NCBI GenBank assembly: GCA_030144725.1
Contig: JASKMD010000030.1
Coordinates: 2,018,525-2,082,524, forward strand
Direction: 5' to 3'
DNA: 64,000 nucleotides
From: Haematococcus lacustris
Lineage: Eukaryota > Chlorophyta > Chlorophyceae > Chlamydomonadales > Haematococcaceae
Part shown: positions 1-10,059 of the stretch, one piece after another
How positions within the stretch are numbered: position 1 is the first letter of the stretch
Layout of the letters: every line of letters starts with the position of its first letter
Made by a program: the position numbers and the translations under genes
Notes under the pieces: model-generated
Told to the model about the DNA's origin: nothing
Seen by the model: the letters and a program-made list of their open reading frames with translations, nothing else
Database searches by the model: none

Positions 1-180
1 GTATGTGGCTGCGAGTATGTGGCTGCGAGTATGGGCTAGATGTGGCTGCGAGTATGGGTAACTTCGTGCGATGCCATCTGTGGACCAGCTGTTTGGCCGC
101 GAGGTTGATTGCCGAGTATGTGGCTGCGAGTATGGGCTAGATGCGGCTGCGAGTATGGGTAACCTCGTGCGATGCCATCG
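1..180. repeat. Tandem repeat, about two copies of a ~115-bp unit
   Basis: The motif GTATGTGGCTGCGAGTATG recurs at the window edge and again from about 117. Both copies continue through GGCTAGATG to a shared GTGCGATGCCATC. The array probably extends left of the window. No coding potential is evident. Confidence 0.7.
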
Positions 181-262
181 CTGCAATACCGGCTACACGA
201 TGCTGCGACTAAGTGTTGGACGGATGCCTTGAATGCAAGTGAGATGTTCAGAATTTTTCTAA

Positions 263-1255
263 GTGCTTAAAGGCTACAGTACTGTAAGTGGTCTCTCGAG
301 GTACCTCGAGGTACCTCGAGGTACTGTAGATGTCTACAGTACTGTACATGTCTACAGTACTGTAGATGTCTACAGTACTGTAGATGTCTACAGTACTGTA
401 GATGTCTACAGTACTGTAGACACCTACAGTACTGTAAATGGTCTCTCGAGGTACCTCGAGGTACCTCGAGGTACTGTAGATGTCTACAGTACTGTAGATG
501 TCTACAGTACTGTAGATGTCTACAGTACTGTAGATGTCAACAGTACTGTAGGTACCTACAGTACTGTAAATGGTCTCTCGAGGTACCTCGAGGTACCTAC
601 AGTACTGTAGATGTCTACAGTACTTTAGACATCTACAGTACTGTAGATGTCTACAGTACTGTAGATGTCTACAGTACTGTAGATGTCTACAGTACTGTAG
701 ACACCTACAGTACTGTAAATGGTCTCTCGAGGTACCTCGAGGTACCTCGAGGTACTGTAGATGTCTACAGTACTGTAGATGTCTACAGTACTGTAGATGA
801 CTACAGTACTGTAGATGTCTACAGTACTGTAGGTGTCAACAGTACTGTAGGTACCTACAGTACTGTAAATGGTCTCTCGAGGTACCTCGAGGTACCTCGA
901 GGTACTGTAGATGTCTACAGTACTGTAGATGTCTACAGTACTGTAGATGACTACAGTACTGTAGATGTCTACAGTACTGTAGGTGTCAACAGTACTGTAG
1001 GTACCTACAGTACTGTAAATGGTCTCTCGAGGTACCTCGAGGTACCTACAGTACTGTAGATGTCTACAGTACTGTAGATGTCTACAGTACTGTAGATGTC
1101 TACAGTACTGTTAGTGGTCTCTCGAGGTACCTCGACAGTACTGTAGACATCTACAGTACTGTAGGTACCTACAGTACTGTAGATGTCTACAGTACTGTTC
1201 GTGTACTCGCGAGGTACCCCGACAGTACTGTAGATACCTACAGTACTGTAGCATG
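263..1255. repeat. Palindromic satellite array (TACAGTACTGTA and CTCGAGGTACCTCGAG units)
   Basis: About 1 kb is built from two self-complementary motifs. One is an ~18-bp unit centred on the perfect palindrome TACAGTACTGTA, spaced by GATGTC. The other is a block of CTCGAGGTACC units introduced by AAATGGTCT. The two alternate in a higher-order repeat, with about six transitions between blocks. Open frames across it simply read the repeat (for example runs of DVYST) and are not credible genes. Every unit can form a hairpin or cruciform. Confidence 0.9.
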
Positions 1256-1386
1256 GCCGTATCTCACCAACCGCGCAAAATCACGAATTTTAGTTTCAAC
1301 CCCCAATCTTACAAAGCCTTCATTTGACTATGTACCAAGTCCGAGGCTCCGAATCTCAAAAATGCTGTTACTAATTTGCCTGAGTG

Positions 1387-1530
1387 ATGAGCCGCTGCTG
1401 CCGCTGCACTTGGGCCGCTGCTGGTGCTGCTGCTGCTGGCATCTGGAGGTGGGGCTGGAGGAGGGGGAAGGGGGCGCGTGTAGTGCACGCACACGCTCAC
1501 ACCATCTGTCAGGCAATACAAGGAGCTCTC
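1387..1530 (-). pseudogene. Fanzor fragment just upstream of RuvC-I
   Basis: Read on the minus strand this stretch encodes TDGVSVCVHYTRP, then a proline-rich and Ser/Ala-rich linker ending AAAAAAH. The same residues precede RuvC-I in the fuller Fanzor copies at 31-34 kb and 55-58 kb. The rest of the gene is missing on this side; the matching sequence at 22276 continues into a real Fanzor exon. The fragment therefore marks the duplication breakpoint rather than a working gene. Confidence 0.7.
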
Positions 1531-2224
1531 ACATGGTATCAGCTTCCCAGAGGGGCACATGAATTCGGGAAGCTGGTCACTCATGCGGCGTGACAAGCAC
1601 GTGCATGTGCTCAAGACATTCTTGCTAGTCAAAACCTGTCCAGTTCTCCTTATTAGGGTATGAATGTGCTATACTATGCATTGTGTCAGTAATGATGCAG
1701 GGAGAGGTTGGTGCGCATCAGGCTTGTGAACATTGCAAATTGCATGAAATTTCGCACTGAAATCTTTCACGTGCAAGAATGCAACGTTTCACTCCAACAA
1801 ATGAAATCCCGGTAGCACCCGGCAGCACGAGTAGAGCCCGATGGCTGAAGCTGTCGCGACGACTAGTGGCCTTCAGCAAATGCTCATGTTCGCTGGCCCT
1901 TCGCTGGCATTGCCATGGGTGCTCCAGCACAACGTGGTTGGCCTGGGCCGCAGGCACAACAGCAGGTGCTACCACGAGCAGCCCGCGCAGCAGTTGGATC
2001 AGAGCGGAGGACTGTGGTTCGCGGGGTTTGCCTCCATTGCGGTGAGGACATGTTCATCAACAACATCACTCGCTTAAAACCGCTGTGAACCGTTTGAAGC
2101 CGCTGTGACAACTGTAGCATGGCTTGGTGATTGCAAGCAAGGCGGCAGCGGTGTAGAGCAGCAGCCAACATCATGCATGGTCATGCATGTCCTGCCACCA
2201 CCACTACCTCCCAAGCCATCAACA

Positions 2225-2240
2225 ACAGCTTGGATCAGCC
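2225..2240. repeat. 16-bp direct repeat flanking the Fanzor derivative (3' side)
   Basis: ACAGCTTGGATCAGCC lies next to the element's constant 3' end and is repeated at 3597-3612 on the other side. In the element's own orientation it reads GGCTGATCCAAGCTGT and falls where the predicted guide segment begins. It is interpreted as a target-site duplication. Confidence 0.6.
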
Positions 2241-3596
2241 CTCTTGTCCCTCACTAGGGCCACCATTTGAGCCGGATCAGAAGTACCTACTAGCAGCCAC
2301 TATCAGCCACTAGCAGCCACTAACTAGATCCGACTCAAACAGTGTGGCTGTGTGGAGTGTTGAGCCTACCACCTACACTATTGCCTGACCCGTTAGGGCT
2401 ATGATGTAGAGTTGGCATGACAAAGCATGCACTATGCGTAAGCTGATGACAGCTCAAGAAGGGGGGACACATTACTGTGCCACAGCAGGCTGCTGTTGCT
2501 GCTCCTGGGCCTTGGGTGGCTTGTCTCGCACCCGCTTGTAGCCCAGGCCAGGGTACTCCTTGCCCTTGGCTGGCAGAGCTCCCTGGTCTGGCCAGTAGCA
2601 CAGCTCCAGCGGACGCCACCTGCTCTCCCCAATGCGCTGCATGTTCAATGCTGCATTGCAGTCCCTGTCCAGCCACCTGCCTGGCTGTGGGGCTGGCTTG
2701 ACCTTGGCAGCCTTGCCCTTGCCCTTGCCCTTGGTGGGCTCAGCTGCCCCTGGCTCAGCCTTGGTGCGCTTGCTGCGCTTGGCTTGCAGGGGAGTGCTGG
2801 GCCCTGGCTCTGAGGCTGCTGGCTGTGTGGCTTCCTGGCTGCTGCGTGGGGCCTATGGGGGCTTGCGGGGGGCCACTACCGGGCACCACATCATGCCCCG
2901 CACTGGCTGGCCACGCTCCTGGCTCCAGGCTGGGCGCACCAGGCGGTGTTCTTGCAGCCGCGCAGCACTGCGCCCTCGGGGACCTTGATGACCTGCAGCC
3001 AATCAAAGTTGCCATTTTGACAGGCCAAGACACAAGGCGGGGTCAACACACACAGTGCGGGGACACATAAGGCGGAGCCGTCACCTCACGTCTACGCGTG
3101 GTCCAGCCATCCCGTCGCTCCTGGCGTTGCTTGCCTTGGAACGAGACGCTGCAGTGGAACCAACAGGAGCGACGGGTTATTACACAGCGCGTAGCCCACA
3201 GTAGCCCACAGTCGGCTAGGGTCACGCACCTTTCTGTTTCTTTCCCGGGTCCTTCTTGTGCTTCTTCTTAGCCATCACGCGATGCGCAGTGCGACGGGCG
3301 GTGGCCTTTTCAAGCAACTTGGGTTTCCCGTGAAAAATACACGGTTGTGTGAAAATAAGTGCTGGTCACTGGGCACCTCATCAAAAGTACAAGTGCTCGT
3401 GCAGCCGGGGCATTGTGGGGGTATGCACTGACTGACAGTGTGTCCACCTTCTCCGCCCTGGCCATCATGCAGCGTCGCCATGCAGGCCAGTGGGCCACCT
3501 GGTACAACTGGGGCACCGTGCCCATGGACGAGTTCTTGCCCATGGACCTGCTGCCCTGGGTGTTCCCCTACTCTGACCGCACCCCTCACCAGGATT
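2241..3596 (-). mobile_element. Non-autonomous Fanzor element (internal deletion derivative)
   Basis: The element keeps both ends of the Fanzor unit. On the minus strand it has the leader, the start codon and first two exons, the beginning of exon 3 (VIKVPEGAVLRGC), and then a junction near 2955 that skips to the C-terminal segment (PVRGMMWCPVV...). It then reads through the RuvC-III motif LDRDCNAALNMQRIG to the stop at 2472-2474 and the constant 3' tail. Everything between, including RuvC-I, is deleted, and the junction is out of frame, so no nuclease can be made. Direct repeats of 16 bp flank it. A near-identical copy lies at 23137-24492 in the duplicated block. It may depend on a full-length copy for movement (inference). 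Confidence 0.7.
2244..2474 (-). ncRNA. Candidate Fanzor guide RNA (fRNA) scaffold
   Basis: This is the non-coding 3' tail from the Fanzor stop codon to the constant terminus TAGTGAGGGACAA. It is nearly invariant across copies although nothing is encoded. It contains a 13-bp imperfect stem (CTACATCATAGCC with GGCAATAGTGTAG, two mismatches) and a second stem (GAGTCGGATC with GATCCGGCTC) around AGTGGCTGCT repeats. In known Fanzor and TnpB systems the guide RNA overlaps the gene's 3' end and its guide is the flanking DNA. Transcription here is not shown. Confidence 0.5.
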
Positions 3597-3612
3597 ACAG
3601 CTTGGATCAGCC
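3597..3612. repeat. 16-bp direct repeat flanking the Fanzor derivative (5' side)
   Basis: Second copy of ACAGCTTGGATCAGCC (first copy 2225-2240). About 156 bp separates it from the 5' leader shared with other copies, so the 5' end of this element is longer than that of the 55-58 kb element. Confidence 0.6.
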
Positions 3613-4323
3613 TCTTTCTTTCCCCGCCTCCTTCCTTGCACAACCCTCCCCATCCCACTGGACCACGCCCAGCCATGGAGGCGTTGCCAAACATGATTAG
3701 GTAATAGCCTAGATTACTACAGGCATGCCTTGGTCATGCATGGTCCATGACATGTTGATTACTTGCGGGTGCAACATGACGCGTGATTTGAGGCAGCACG
3801 TGTGTGGCAGGTGTGGATGGGTGATTGCAGGCAAGGCGGCAGCGGCGTAGAGCAGCCGGCATTAAGGAGCCAGCAATGAGATTGCAAGGCATAACATGGA
3901 GCAAAACCGTAAGTGCCCGGCCCCTGCACATGAGTGGCCCCCAATGTCTAGCCTGGTTGCAAGGATGCCCCTTGTTTGCTGCAGGTCCTTATGGTCACAC
4001 TCTCCCCCCTTGCCCCCACACTCCCCCCTTCCCCCCTTCCCCCCTTGCCCCCTCCCCCCTTCCCTCCCCACCGCCACCTCCGAGTCTGCCACCCCACCTA
4101 CCCTCCCCCCATCCCACAACACACGCCGTCGCCCCCTCCCTACCCTATCCAACAGCCCTTGGCGTAGCAGCCTAGAGTGGGTAGCCTTGGGCGGGCAGCA
4201 TGGAGCGGGCGCTAGTAGTAGCGGCGAGCCAGCCCACTCTAGCCATGCCATGCCCACACACCACACTGACCCAGCCCATCCCTCACCCAAGGGGACAGCA
4301 GTAGGAGAGCCAAGCCACCGTAC
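3613..4323. other. Non-coding stretch with an intron-like repeat module and C-rich tract
   Basis: No gene is recognised. At 3820-3900 there is a module (GATTGCAGGCAAGGCGGCAGC) that also occurs, diverged, near 2130 and 15745. At 3909-3984 follows an intron-like unit, GTAAGT...TGCTGCAG, related to three units inside the CACTA-like element. At 4000-4135 there is a long CCCCCTT/CCTCCC tract. Proline-rich open frames here read the low-complexity DNA. Confidence 0.6.
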
Positions 4324-6003
4324 TTGATGTGCAACATGGCTTGGTTGTGGTGTGGTGTAGTGGTCTTGTTGTTGTTGGTATTTTTTTATGGTGTGGTGTT
4401 GTTGTCACTTGTCACCTTATGTGGGGTGTTGCAAGGCGTTCATGCCGTATGTAGGTGCCGCGGGGTGCTGCGGGGGGCAATAGCATGGCATCATGCATGG
4501 TTTGGAGCATGGTTTGTATGCATGGTTTGGAGCTGTGGTATCCTAGTTAACCTTTGGTTTTGGATATCCTTGATGACCTTTGGTTTTGGTGGATGTGGTG
4601 CACCAAATCGTATACTGATTGTAACATTGGGTTGGCAGATGTTAAAGAGGGTTGTGTGCAAAGTTTCAGGTCAAAACTCCCACGGCAACCACGCGTTTTC
4701 ATCCCGTTTCATGTCTTTCATTCTTTTCATGAAATTGCACCGATGATGAAATGAAAGAATGAAAGAACGCAAAGCCACAACCCTGGTGAGCATATATATA
4801 AGTGCCATGCTGGACATTTGAGGACCGCTCCTCCCATTCAGGATTCATAACATAGGCCTTGTAACCCCCGCAATTTCCTTCCAACTAAAGCGGACTAGTA
4901 CTTTTCTTTTTCAGATAAACAAAACTCACTTAACATGGAACAACATGTTTGGCTGTGGGTAATCTCAATTAGCTACTCCAATCAAGTTGAAGCATCCTCG
5001 GCCGCACCCTTGATGACTACCAACCCCACACCGGTGGCACTCATTACCCTAGACCACGGGGCACCTCATCAAAAGTAACAGCTGTATGCTTTTGTAAGGC
5101 TAACAACCTGTGCAAACTACCAAGTCATATGCGTTATTGCGGGCCGGGCCATCAATACCCCGGCGGTACTCAGCAGCCCGGTGGAGGCTACCCCTCCCAT
5201 TGAACCACCACGTAAGGGACATTTGACGTTGCGGCGTGCATGGTGAGAGTTGAGTTGTCATTTTTACGCGGAACGCCTTATCATTGCATCGCGCTTGCGC
5301 CCGCGCGCCCGAGCTGCTGGCACCCACCGGCAGTCTGCCAGGCACGCGAACGGTTCCGCTGTGCGCGATGGGCCTTTCAAGTGTTGCCTAACAACACCCA
5401 CAACGCGGGATGCAGAGTTCTCCGCTGCGGTACACTTTACGCATGGAGCCCAGTTTTCTCAACATCATCTTACACAGCCTCCCCCTCCGCATGAATCTCC
5501 ACCCAGCCAGTGCTGGCAGCTGGCGTAGACCTCACACAACACGCACAGCTGGCAGCCTGGCCCCCCTGCCGTTTGTAGGGGTGATATTTGGGTGTCGGCA
5601 TGCTGCAGACATGTGCACACGCCATCTTCTAAAACACATATTGGCAAATCTCAGCAAGAGTTGAGACTTTGGCAGGGGGTTCACAGTGAGTTCCCTAACC
5701 AGTGACGCAAGGCTGGAGAGTTGCAATGAGTTGCATGGTGGTCAGACTGGCATCAGCAGAGTGGGGCAGCATGGGGGAGGTTTAGGCCACCTCTTGGAGC
5801 CGAATTAACAAGGGATTGATGCAGATGCCACTGCTATGCTCATGCCGTGGTCTCCTCCTAGTTTCAGAGCCCCTTAGCCTAGTTCCGTCGCCCCAGAGCC
5901 AGCGCATGTGGGTTATTATGTTGGACATGAGGTCGGGCTCCTCGCACATCGCGCACTATTCATCGCGGTAAACAGGGGCTCATTGGTACTGGGTCAACGT
6001 ACA
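4324..6003. other. No recognisable gene; GT-rich stretch, hairpin and TATA-like site
   Basis: A hydrophobic 140-codon frame at 4324-4746 reads GT-rich low-complexity DNA and is not convincing. At 4713-4766 there is an imperfect inverted repeat (CTTTCATTCTTTTCAT against ATGAAAGAATGAAAG). At about 4791-4803 the string CATATATATAAG resembles a TATA box on the plus strand, but I cannot assign a gene to it. A short match to the Fanzor leader (GGGGCACCTCATCAAAAGTA) sits near 5058. The whole stretch is duplicated at 25220-26900. Confidence 0.5.
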
Positions 6004-6309
6004 TCAAGTCCGCAGGCTCTGTAGGGTCGGATACCCGGCAACATGCCCGACCAGCTCAGCGTGTGGCTCAGCGCGGCAGCATTCCGACGCTTCAATCCGC
6101 GTGTACATCCGTGCAGAAATGAGTCCGGAAAAGCCGTTGTCCCTTATCGTTAGGGGGGTTGGTGGTTCAATGGGAGGGGTAGCCTGGAGCCTCTGCCTGC
6201 CCTTGGGCAGCCGGTCATTGACCCGCTTGTCGCCATGCTGGTACTCCTTGCCAACGAGGGGCAGAGCCTCCAAACCCTCATAGCTGCACAGCTCTAGGGG
6301 GCGCTGCAT

Positions 6310-6790
6310 GCTCTCACCAATGCGCTGGAAGTTGAAGCACCCGTTGGTGTCCCGGTCCAGCCACCTGCCCCAAGGGGGGCCTAGGGTGGTGGCTCTGGGC
6401 CAGGTGCAGCAGGGAGGGGCTGGGCCTGGGCTGGGGCAGGAGGTGGGGGGTCCTGGGCAGGTGGGTCCTGGGCTGGGGGAGGGGAGGGGGTTCCTGGGCA
6501 GGGGCAGGGGGGTCCTGGGCATAGACATAGCATTGACAGGCACAGGACCGCTGTTAGGCAGCCCTGCTTGCTGCCCATGGTCATGCGCTTGTTGATGTCC
6601 GCCACAACTGCGTCAAGTAGAGCTGGGCTAAGACCAGGCCGGGCTGCTTCCACCAGGCCACGCAGGGCAGCCTTGATGACCTGGCGACGCTGAGCAATCA
6701 CTTCCTTGACAGCCTGTCCCTCGTCATTGAGATCTTGCTGCCCGCTGCCATTGGCACCTGCAGACACGGGACCACGGGCCAACCAAGCTC
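6310..6790 (-). pseudogene. Divergent Fanzor-like C-terminal fragment (RuvC-III variant)
   Basis: On the minus strand one part reads QDLNDEGQAVKEVIAQRRQV...DINKRMTMGS. A frame shift or splice follows, then a proline-rich linker, then GRWLDRDTNGCFNFQRIGES and a tail ending KEYQHGDKRVN. The tail aligns with the main family's LDRDCNAALNMQRIGES...KEYPGLGYKRV. The catalytic Asp of RuvC-III (DRD) is kept but the usual NAA is NGC, so this is a separate subfamily. A TCTGCAG acceptor-like site precedes the first part. No RuvC-I or RuvC-II was found upstream, so the gene is incomplete. Other copies: 8735-9172, and 29854-30290 plus 27085-27212. Confidence 0.65.
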
Positions 6791-6852
6791 AGCTGCGCCA
6801 CTCCGCCCTTGGGTCAGGATGTGGCGCACTAGCTCCTGCACAACATTGACCA

Positions 6853-7146
6853 GGGCCCGGGCCTGGGCCAGGGCCAGGGCCAGGGCCAGGGCCAGGGCCA
6901 GGGCCAGGGCCAGGGCCAGGGCCAGGGCCAGGGCCAGGGCCAGGGCCAGGGCCAGGGCCAGGGCCAGGGCCAGGGCCAGGGCCAGGGCCAGGGCCAGGGC
7001 CAGGGCCAGGGCCAGGGCCAGGGCCAGGGCCAGGGCCAGGGCCAGGGCCAGGGCCAGGGCCAGGGCCAGGGCCAGGGCCAGGGCCAGGGCCAGGGCCAGG
7101 GCCAGGGCCAGGGCCAGGGCCAGGGCCAGGGCCAGGGCCAGGGCCC
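6853..7146. repeat. (GGGCCA)n hexamer array, ~48 units
   Basis: About 290 bp of almost perfect GGGCCA repeats. Both strands stay open (Arg-Ala on plus, Pro-Trp on minus), which produces long artificial open frames. It begins a few bases after GGGCCCGGGCCTGGGCC. It is absent from the otherwise related relics at 8735 and 29854. Confidence 0.95.
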
Positions 7147-7976
7147 TATCACGATACCAGGCATCAGCTGACAGACAGGCTGCTGTGCGCAGGTAGGAGC
7201 AGCCGTGTTACAGCATAGCCAAACTGGGACTGGTGCCAGGTTGAGGTCGGGCTCAAGCACCCACCTTCTGCAGATGGCGGGGCACACTGCCGGGAGGGAG
7301 GCGGCGCTGCGCCCACAGCAGGGCCCAGAGGTAGCCTGCCCGGCCGTAAAGCACCTCACACTCCCCTGGGCCCAGCTGGGGCACCTGCAGCCACATCCCT
7401 GCGGACACTGTGTTTGCGACGTGCAAGCAGGGTGGGTGGTAAGAGCTTCTACGGCTGTGCGGTTGAGGTGGTGGAGGTGGTTGACAAGGGCTGGTGTGAA
7501 CCCTGGGCTGTGGGACTGCAGGCTGTTGAACCTGCTCATGGCATGCTGATGGCAGCGAGAGTCTGCAGCCGACCACTCTGCCCCTGAGCCTAGGGGGGGT
7601 GGCTCCTGCTGTGCCTGCTACTGCTGCTGCTGCTGCTGGTGTAGTGATGCAGTCCAGGCCTGACCTGCTGGCTGGCCATGAGCAGCAGAGCCTCTAGGTG
7701 CTGGCGCCAGGTGGGCTGCCCCAGCTCCCACTGCAGCACTGCCAGCAGCGCAAGTGGCCCAGCGCCACCTTCGAGAAAGGTCACACGCTGCAGGGGTGTC
7801 CAGCAGTAAGTGTGACCAGCAAAAGTGATGTCAGTGAGTGTGATTCACAGGCATGTGAGAGCCACTTCAACATGACACGTGGCGCCATGGAGGCACAACC
7901 AAACATAAGGGATGCAGAGTAGGTCTCATTGCTGGGACTCGAGACTATATTGCTCCTGCGGCCCAGCAAGTGAAAA
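7147..7976. other. Stretch without a recognisable gene
   Basis: Open frames on both strands are short and overlapping, and none shows a family I know. A CTG triplet run lies near 7622-7640. This stretch separates the GGGCCA array from the telomere-like array and has no counterpart in the duplicated block on the right. Confidence 0.5.
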
Positions 7977-8047
7977 CCTTAACCTTAACCCTAACCCTAA
8001 CCCTAACCCTGACCCTTACCCTCAACCTTCAACCCTAACCCTAAACC
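7977..8047. repeat. Interstitial telomere-type repeat (CCCTAA)n, degenerate
   Basis: About 70 bp of CCCTAA with variants (CCTTAA, CCCTGA, CCCTTA, CCCTCAA). It ends exactly where duplication 2 begins (8049). Telomere motifs vary within Chlamydomonadales (TTTAGGG, TTTTAGGG and TTAGGG types are known); this one is TTAGGG type. It is internal, so a repair scar or fusion remnant is more likely than a functional telomere. Confidence 0.8.
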
Positions 8048-8318
8048 TGCTGCTGGTTTCACGTCTGGATATGTCATCACCGCGAGCTGACGCCAGCTCT
8101 AGAGTGGAGAACAAGACAACATCGAGACACTTAGCTTGTGCTCTCTTGCACCTGGTGTGCATGTAGCGTGGTGCATGACTGCTTGTTTGCATGTAGCATG
8201 TGCATGGTTGCTTTTACCTGCCTGCCTGCTTTTAACTGCCTGCCTGCTTTGTGTTCGAATGACTGTCTCACCCAGACGATGCAAGCTCCGGGACGTAGCT
8301 TTTTGGAGTGGGGGAGAG

Positions 8319-8734
8319 TGTTACAGTCCTGCTTTGAACCTAGAATGCATTTGTTTTGAAATGCGCATGCAGATCTTTCCAGCCCTGCATGCGAGATTTG
8401 GGTTTGTCATGTCTTACTTTGTCATGACGGTTGTTAGTTGTTCTTGGCTTACTTAAGGCTGAGCGCTGCTTATTGTGGGACTTTGGACTTCGGACTTTTA
8501 AAGCACTTCTGGGGACTCTGGATCGGATGACTGGTTCAGTGACGTAGGAATGCGATGAGAACTGTTTTACTGATGCCATCTTCTTGACGATGTAAGTACA
8601 AAGCGCTGCCACGCTAGTCGGAAGCTGTCTACGAGTACGTAGTCAGCCACAGCGGCAACATGTCTCTGGCGGCTGCAGCCGGAGTTTAGTTCGCAGCCAG
8701 CCATGCATCCTGACCGCGCAGCAGCACTGTAACA
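8319..8734 (+). mobile_element. LTR of a non-coding LTR retrotransposon (truncated copy)
   Basis: 416 bp, beginning TGTTACAG and ending CTGTAACA, nearly identical to both LTRs of the complete element at 27213-29853. About 270 bp of its internal region (8049-8318, with the purine tract GTGGGGGAGAG just before the LTR) remain. The 5' LTR is missing, so this is a copy cut by the duplication breakpoint. Confidence 0.85.
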
Positions 8735-9172
8735 GTTGGTGTCCCGGTCCAGCCACCTGCCCCAAGGGGGGCCTAGGGTGGTGGCTCTGGGCCAGGTGCA
8801 GCAGGGAGGGGCTGGGCCTGGGCTGGGGCAGGAGGTGGGGGGTCCCGGGCAGGTGGGTCCTGGGCTGGGGGAGGGGAGGGGGTTCCTGGGCAGGGGCAGG
8901 GGGGTCCTGGGCATAGACATAGCATTGACAGGCACAGGACCGCTGTTAGGCAGCCCTGCTTGCTGCCCATGGTCATGCGCTTGTTGATGTCCGCCACAAC
9001 TGCGTCAAGTAGAGCTGGGCTAAGACCAGGCCGGGCTGCTTCCACCAGGCCACGCAGGGCAGCCTTGATGACCTGGCGACGCTGAGCAATCACTTCCTTG
9101 ACAGCCTGTCCCTCGTCATTGAGATCTTGCTGCCCGCTGCCATTGGCACCTGCAGACACGGGAAAGCACAGC
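8735..9172 (-). pseudogene. Divergent Fanzor-like fragment, upstream half
   Basis: Same sequence as 6343-6772 and 29854-30283. Minus strand: an acceptor-like TCTGCAG, the QDLNDEGQAVKEVIAQRRQV segment, the proline-rich linker, and RuvC-III up to LDRDTN, where the LTR cuts it off. The LTR insertion falls inside the RuvC-III motif itself. Confidence 0.65.
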
Positions 9173-9826
9173 ACACGCACGGCAGAACTTGATTTACGGA
9201 GTTGCAGTGTCGCGTGGTGCACACTGCGTCTCATCGTCAGTCAGCGTTGGGGGGCCTAGCCTTTCGTCAAGCTTTGCGGCTTACCGGCTGCGGAGGTAGC
9301 GGGGGAGACGGGGCGCGTGCGTTTCTTATTCCGCGACATCTGAGGGATTCAGCAACATTATCCAAGCGGAGTGGCCGTGCTGGTGAGTGCTGCACTCAGT
9401 GCATCAGGTCGCTATCCGACCGGAGTGCCGGCAACCGGATTGGGGCGGAAGTGATGTCCATTACACAAATATATGAATACGAAGCCAACCACCAGACAAA
9501 CTGTAAAACGTAGGGGCGTTGATTGGCAGCTGGCCTCATCGACGGAAGCTTGTGCAGGCTGAGCTGGATGGGAGACAACTGGCTGCATGGTGGCTGTGGG
9601 CACTGGCGTGGGTGCAGTGTTGAGCACTTCATCAAACCCTGCACGTGGCATGCCCCTGGTGGCAAGGTGCAGCAGCCAGCAGTCCACCTGCCTTGCTGGG
9701 GGCACCCACCCCTCTGCCCTAGGCTGGTGACAACACAGCCGCTGCTGGAGCCACTGCCATCCACAGTTGAGGTGGTTTGGCTGGTCTGCATTCATTTACC
9801 AGCACGCACACACAGTTCCAGCCATC
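9173..9826. other. No certain gene; possible very diverged Fanzor remnant on minus strand
   Basis: At about 9560-9800 the minus strand reads GWVPPARQVDCWLL followed by RGMPRAGFDEVL, which loosely resembles the Fanzor segment GWKPPAGQVDPRLV...RGMMWCPVV. The match is short and frames are mixed, so this is tentative. The rest shows nothing recognisable. Duplicated at 30291-30945. Confidence 0.3.
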
Positions 9827-10059
9827 TTGTCCCTCACTAGGGCCACCATTTGAGCCGGATCAGAAGTACCTACTAGCAGCCACTATCAGCCACTAGCAGC
9901 CACTAACTAGATCCGACTCAAACAGTGTGGCTGTGTGGAGTGTTGAGCCTACCACCTACACTATTGCCTGACCCGTTAGGGCTATGATGTAGAGTTGGCA
10001 TGACAAAACATGCACTAATTGTAAGCTGATGACAGCTCAAGATAGGGGGGCACACATTA
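9827..10059 (-). ncRNA. Candidate fRNA scaffold of Fanzor copy B
   Basis: Non-coding tail from the stop codon to TAGTGAGGGACAA, with the same two stems as the other copies. The predicted guide (next bases on the minus strand) is GATGGCTGGAACTGTGTGT, identical to that of the copy ending at 30946. Confidence 0.5.

Larger units (their letters stand above)
1387..6347. repeat. Segmental duplication 1, left copy
   Basis: This ~5-kb block is repeated almost base for base at 22276-27212. Small differences include a 34-bp stretch near 6180-6213 that is missing from the right copy and scattered substitutions. It carries a Fanzor deletion derivative, intron-like modules and a Fanzor-like relic. The left copy runs straight on at 6343-6347, whereas the right copy is interrupted there by an LTR retrotransposon, so that insertion postdates the duplication or was lost on the left. 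Confidence 0.9.

Noticed and set aside
263..1255. Regular repeats resembling a CRISPR array
   Set aside because: There are no unique spacers; repeats and spacers are both repeated and palindromic, and the genome is eukaryotic.
3359..3700. Host gene on the plus strand (VPMDEFLPMDLLPWVFPYSD...)
   Set aside because: The frame looks partly coding but crosses the element's 5' end and the 16-bp flank repeat and ends in low complexity; I could not support a gene.
4324..4746. Multi-pass membrane protein of 140 residues
   Set aside because: GT-rich low-complexity DNA gives hydrophobic residues by composition; no start context or homologue recognised.
6735..7539. Arg-Ala and Pro-Trp repeat proteins
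   Set aside because: Translation of the GGGCCA hexamer array on either strand.
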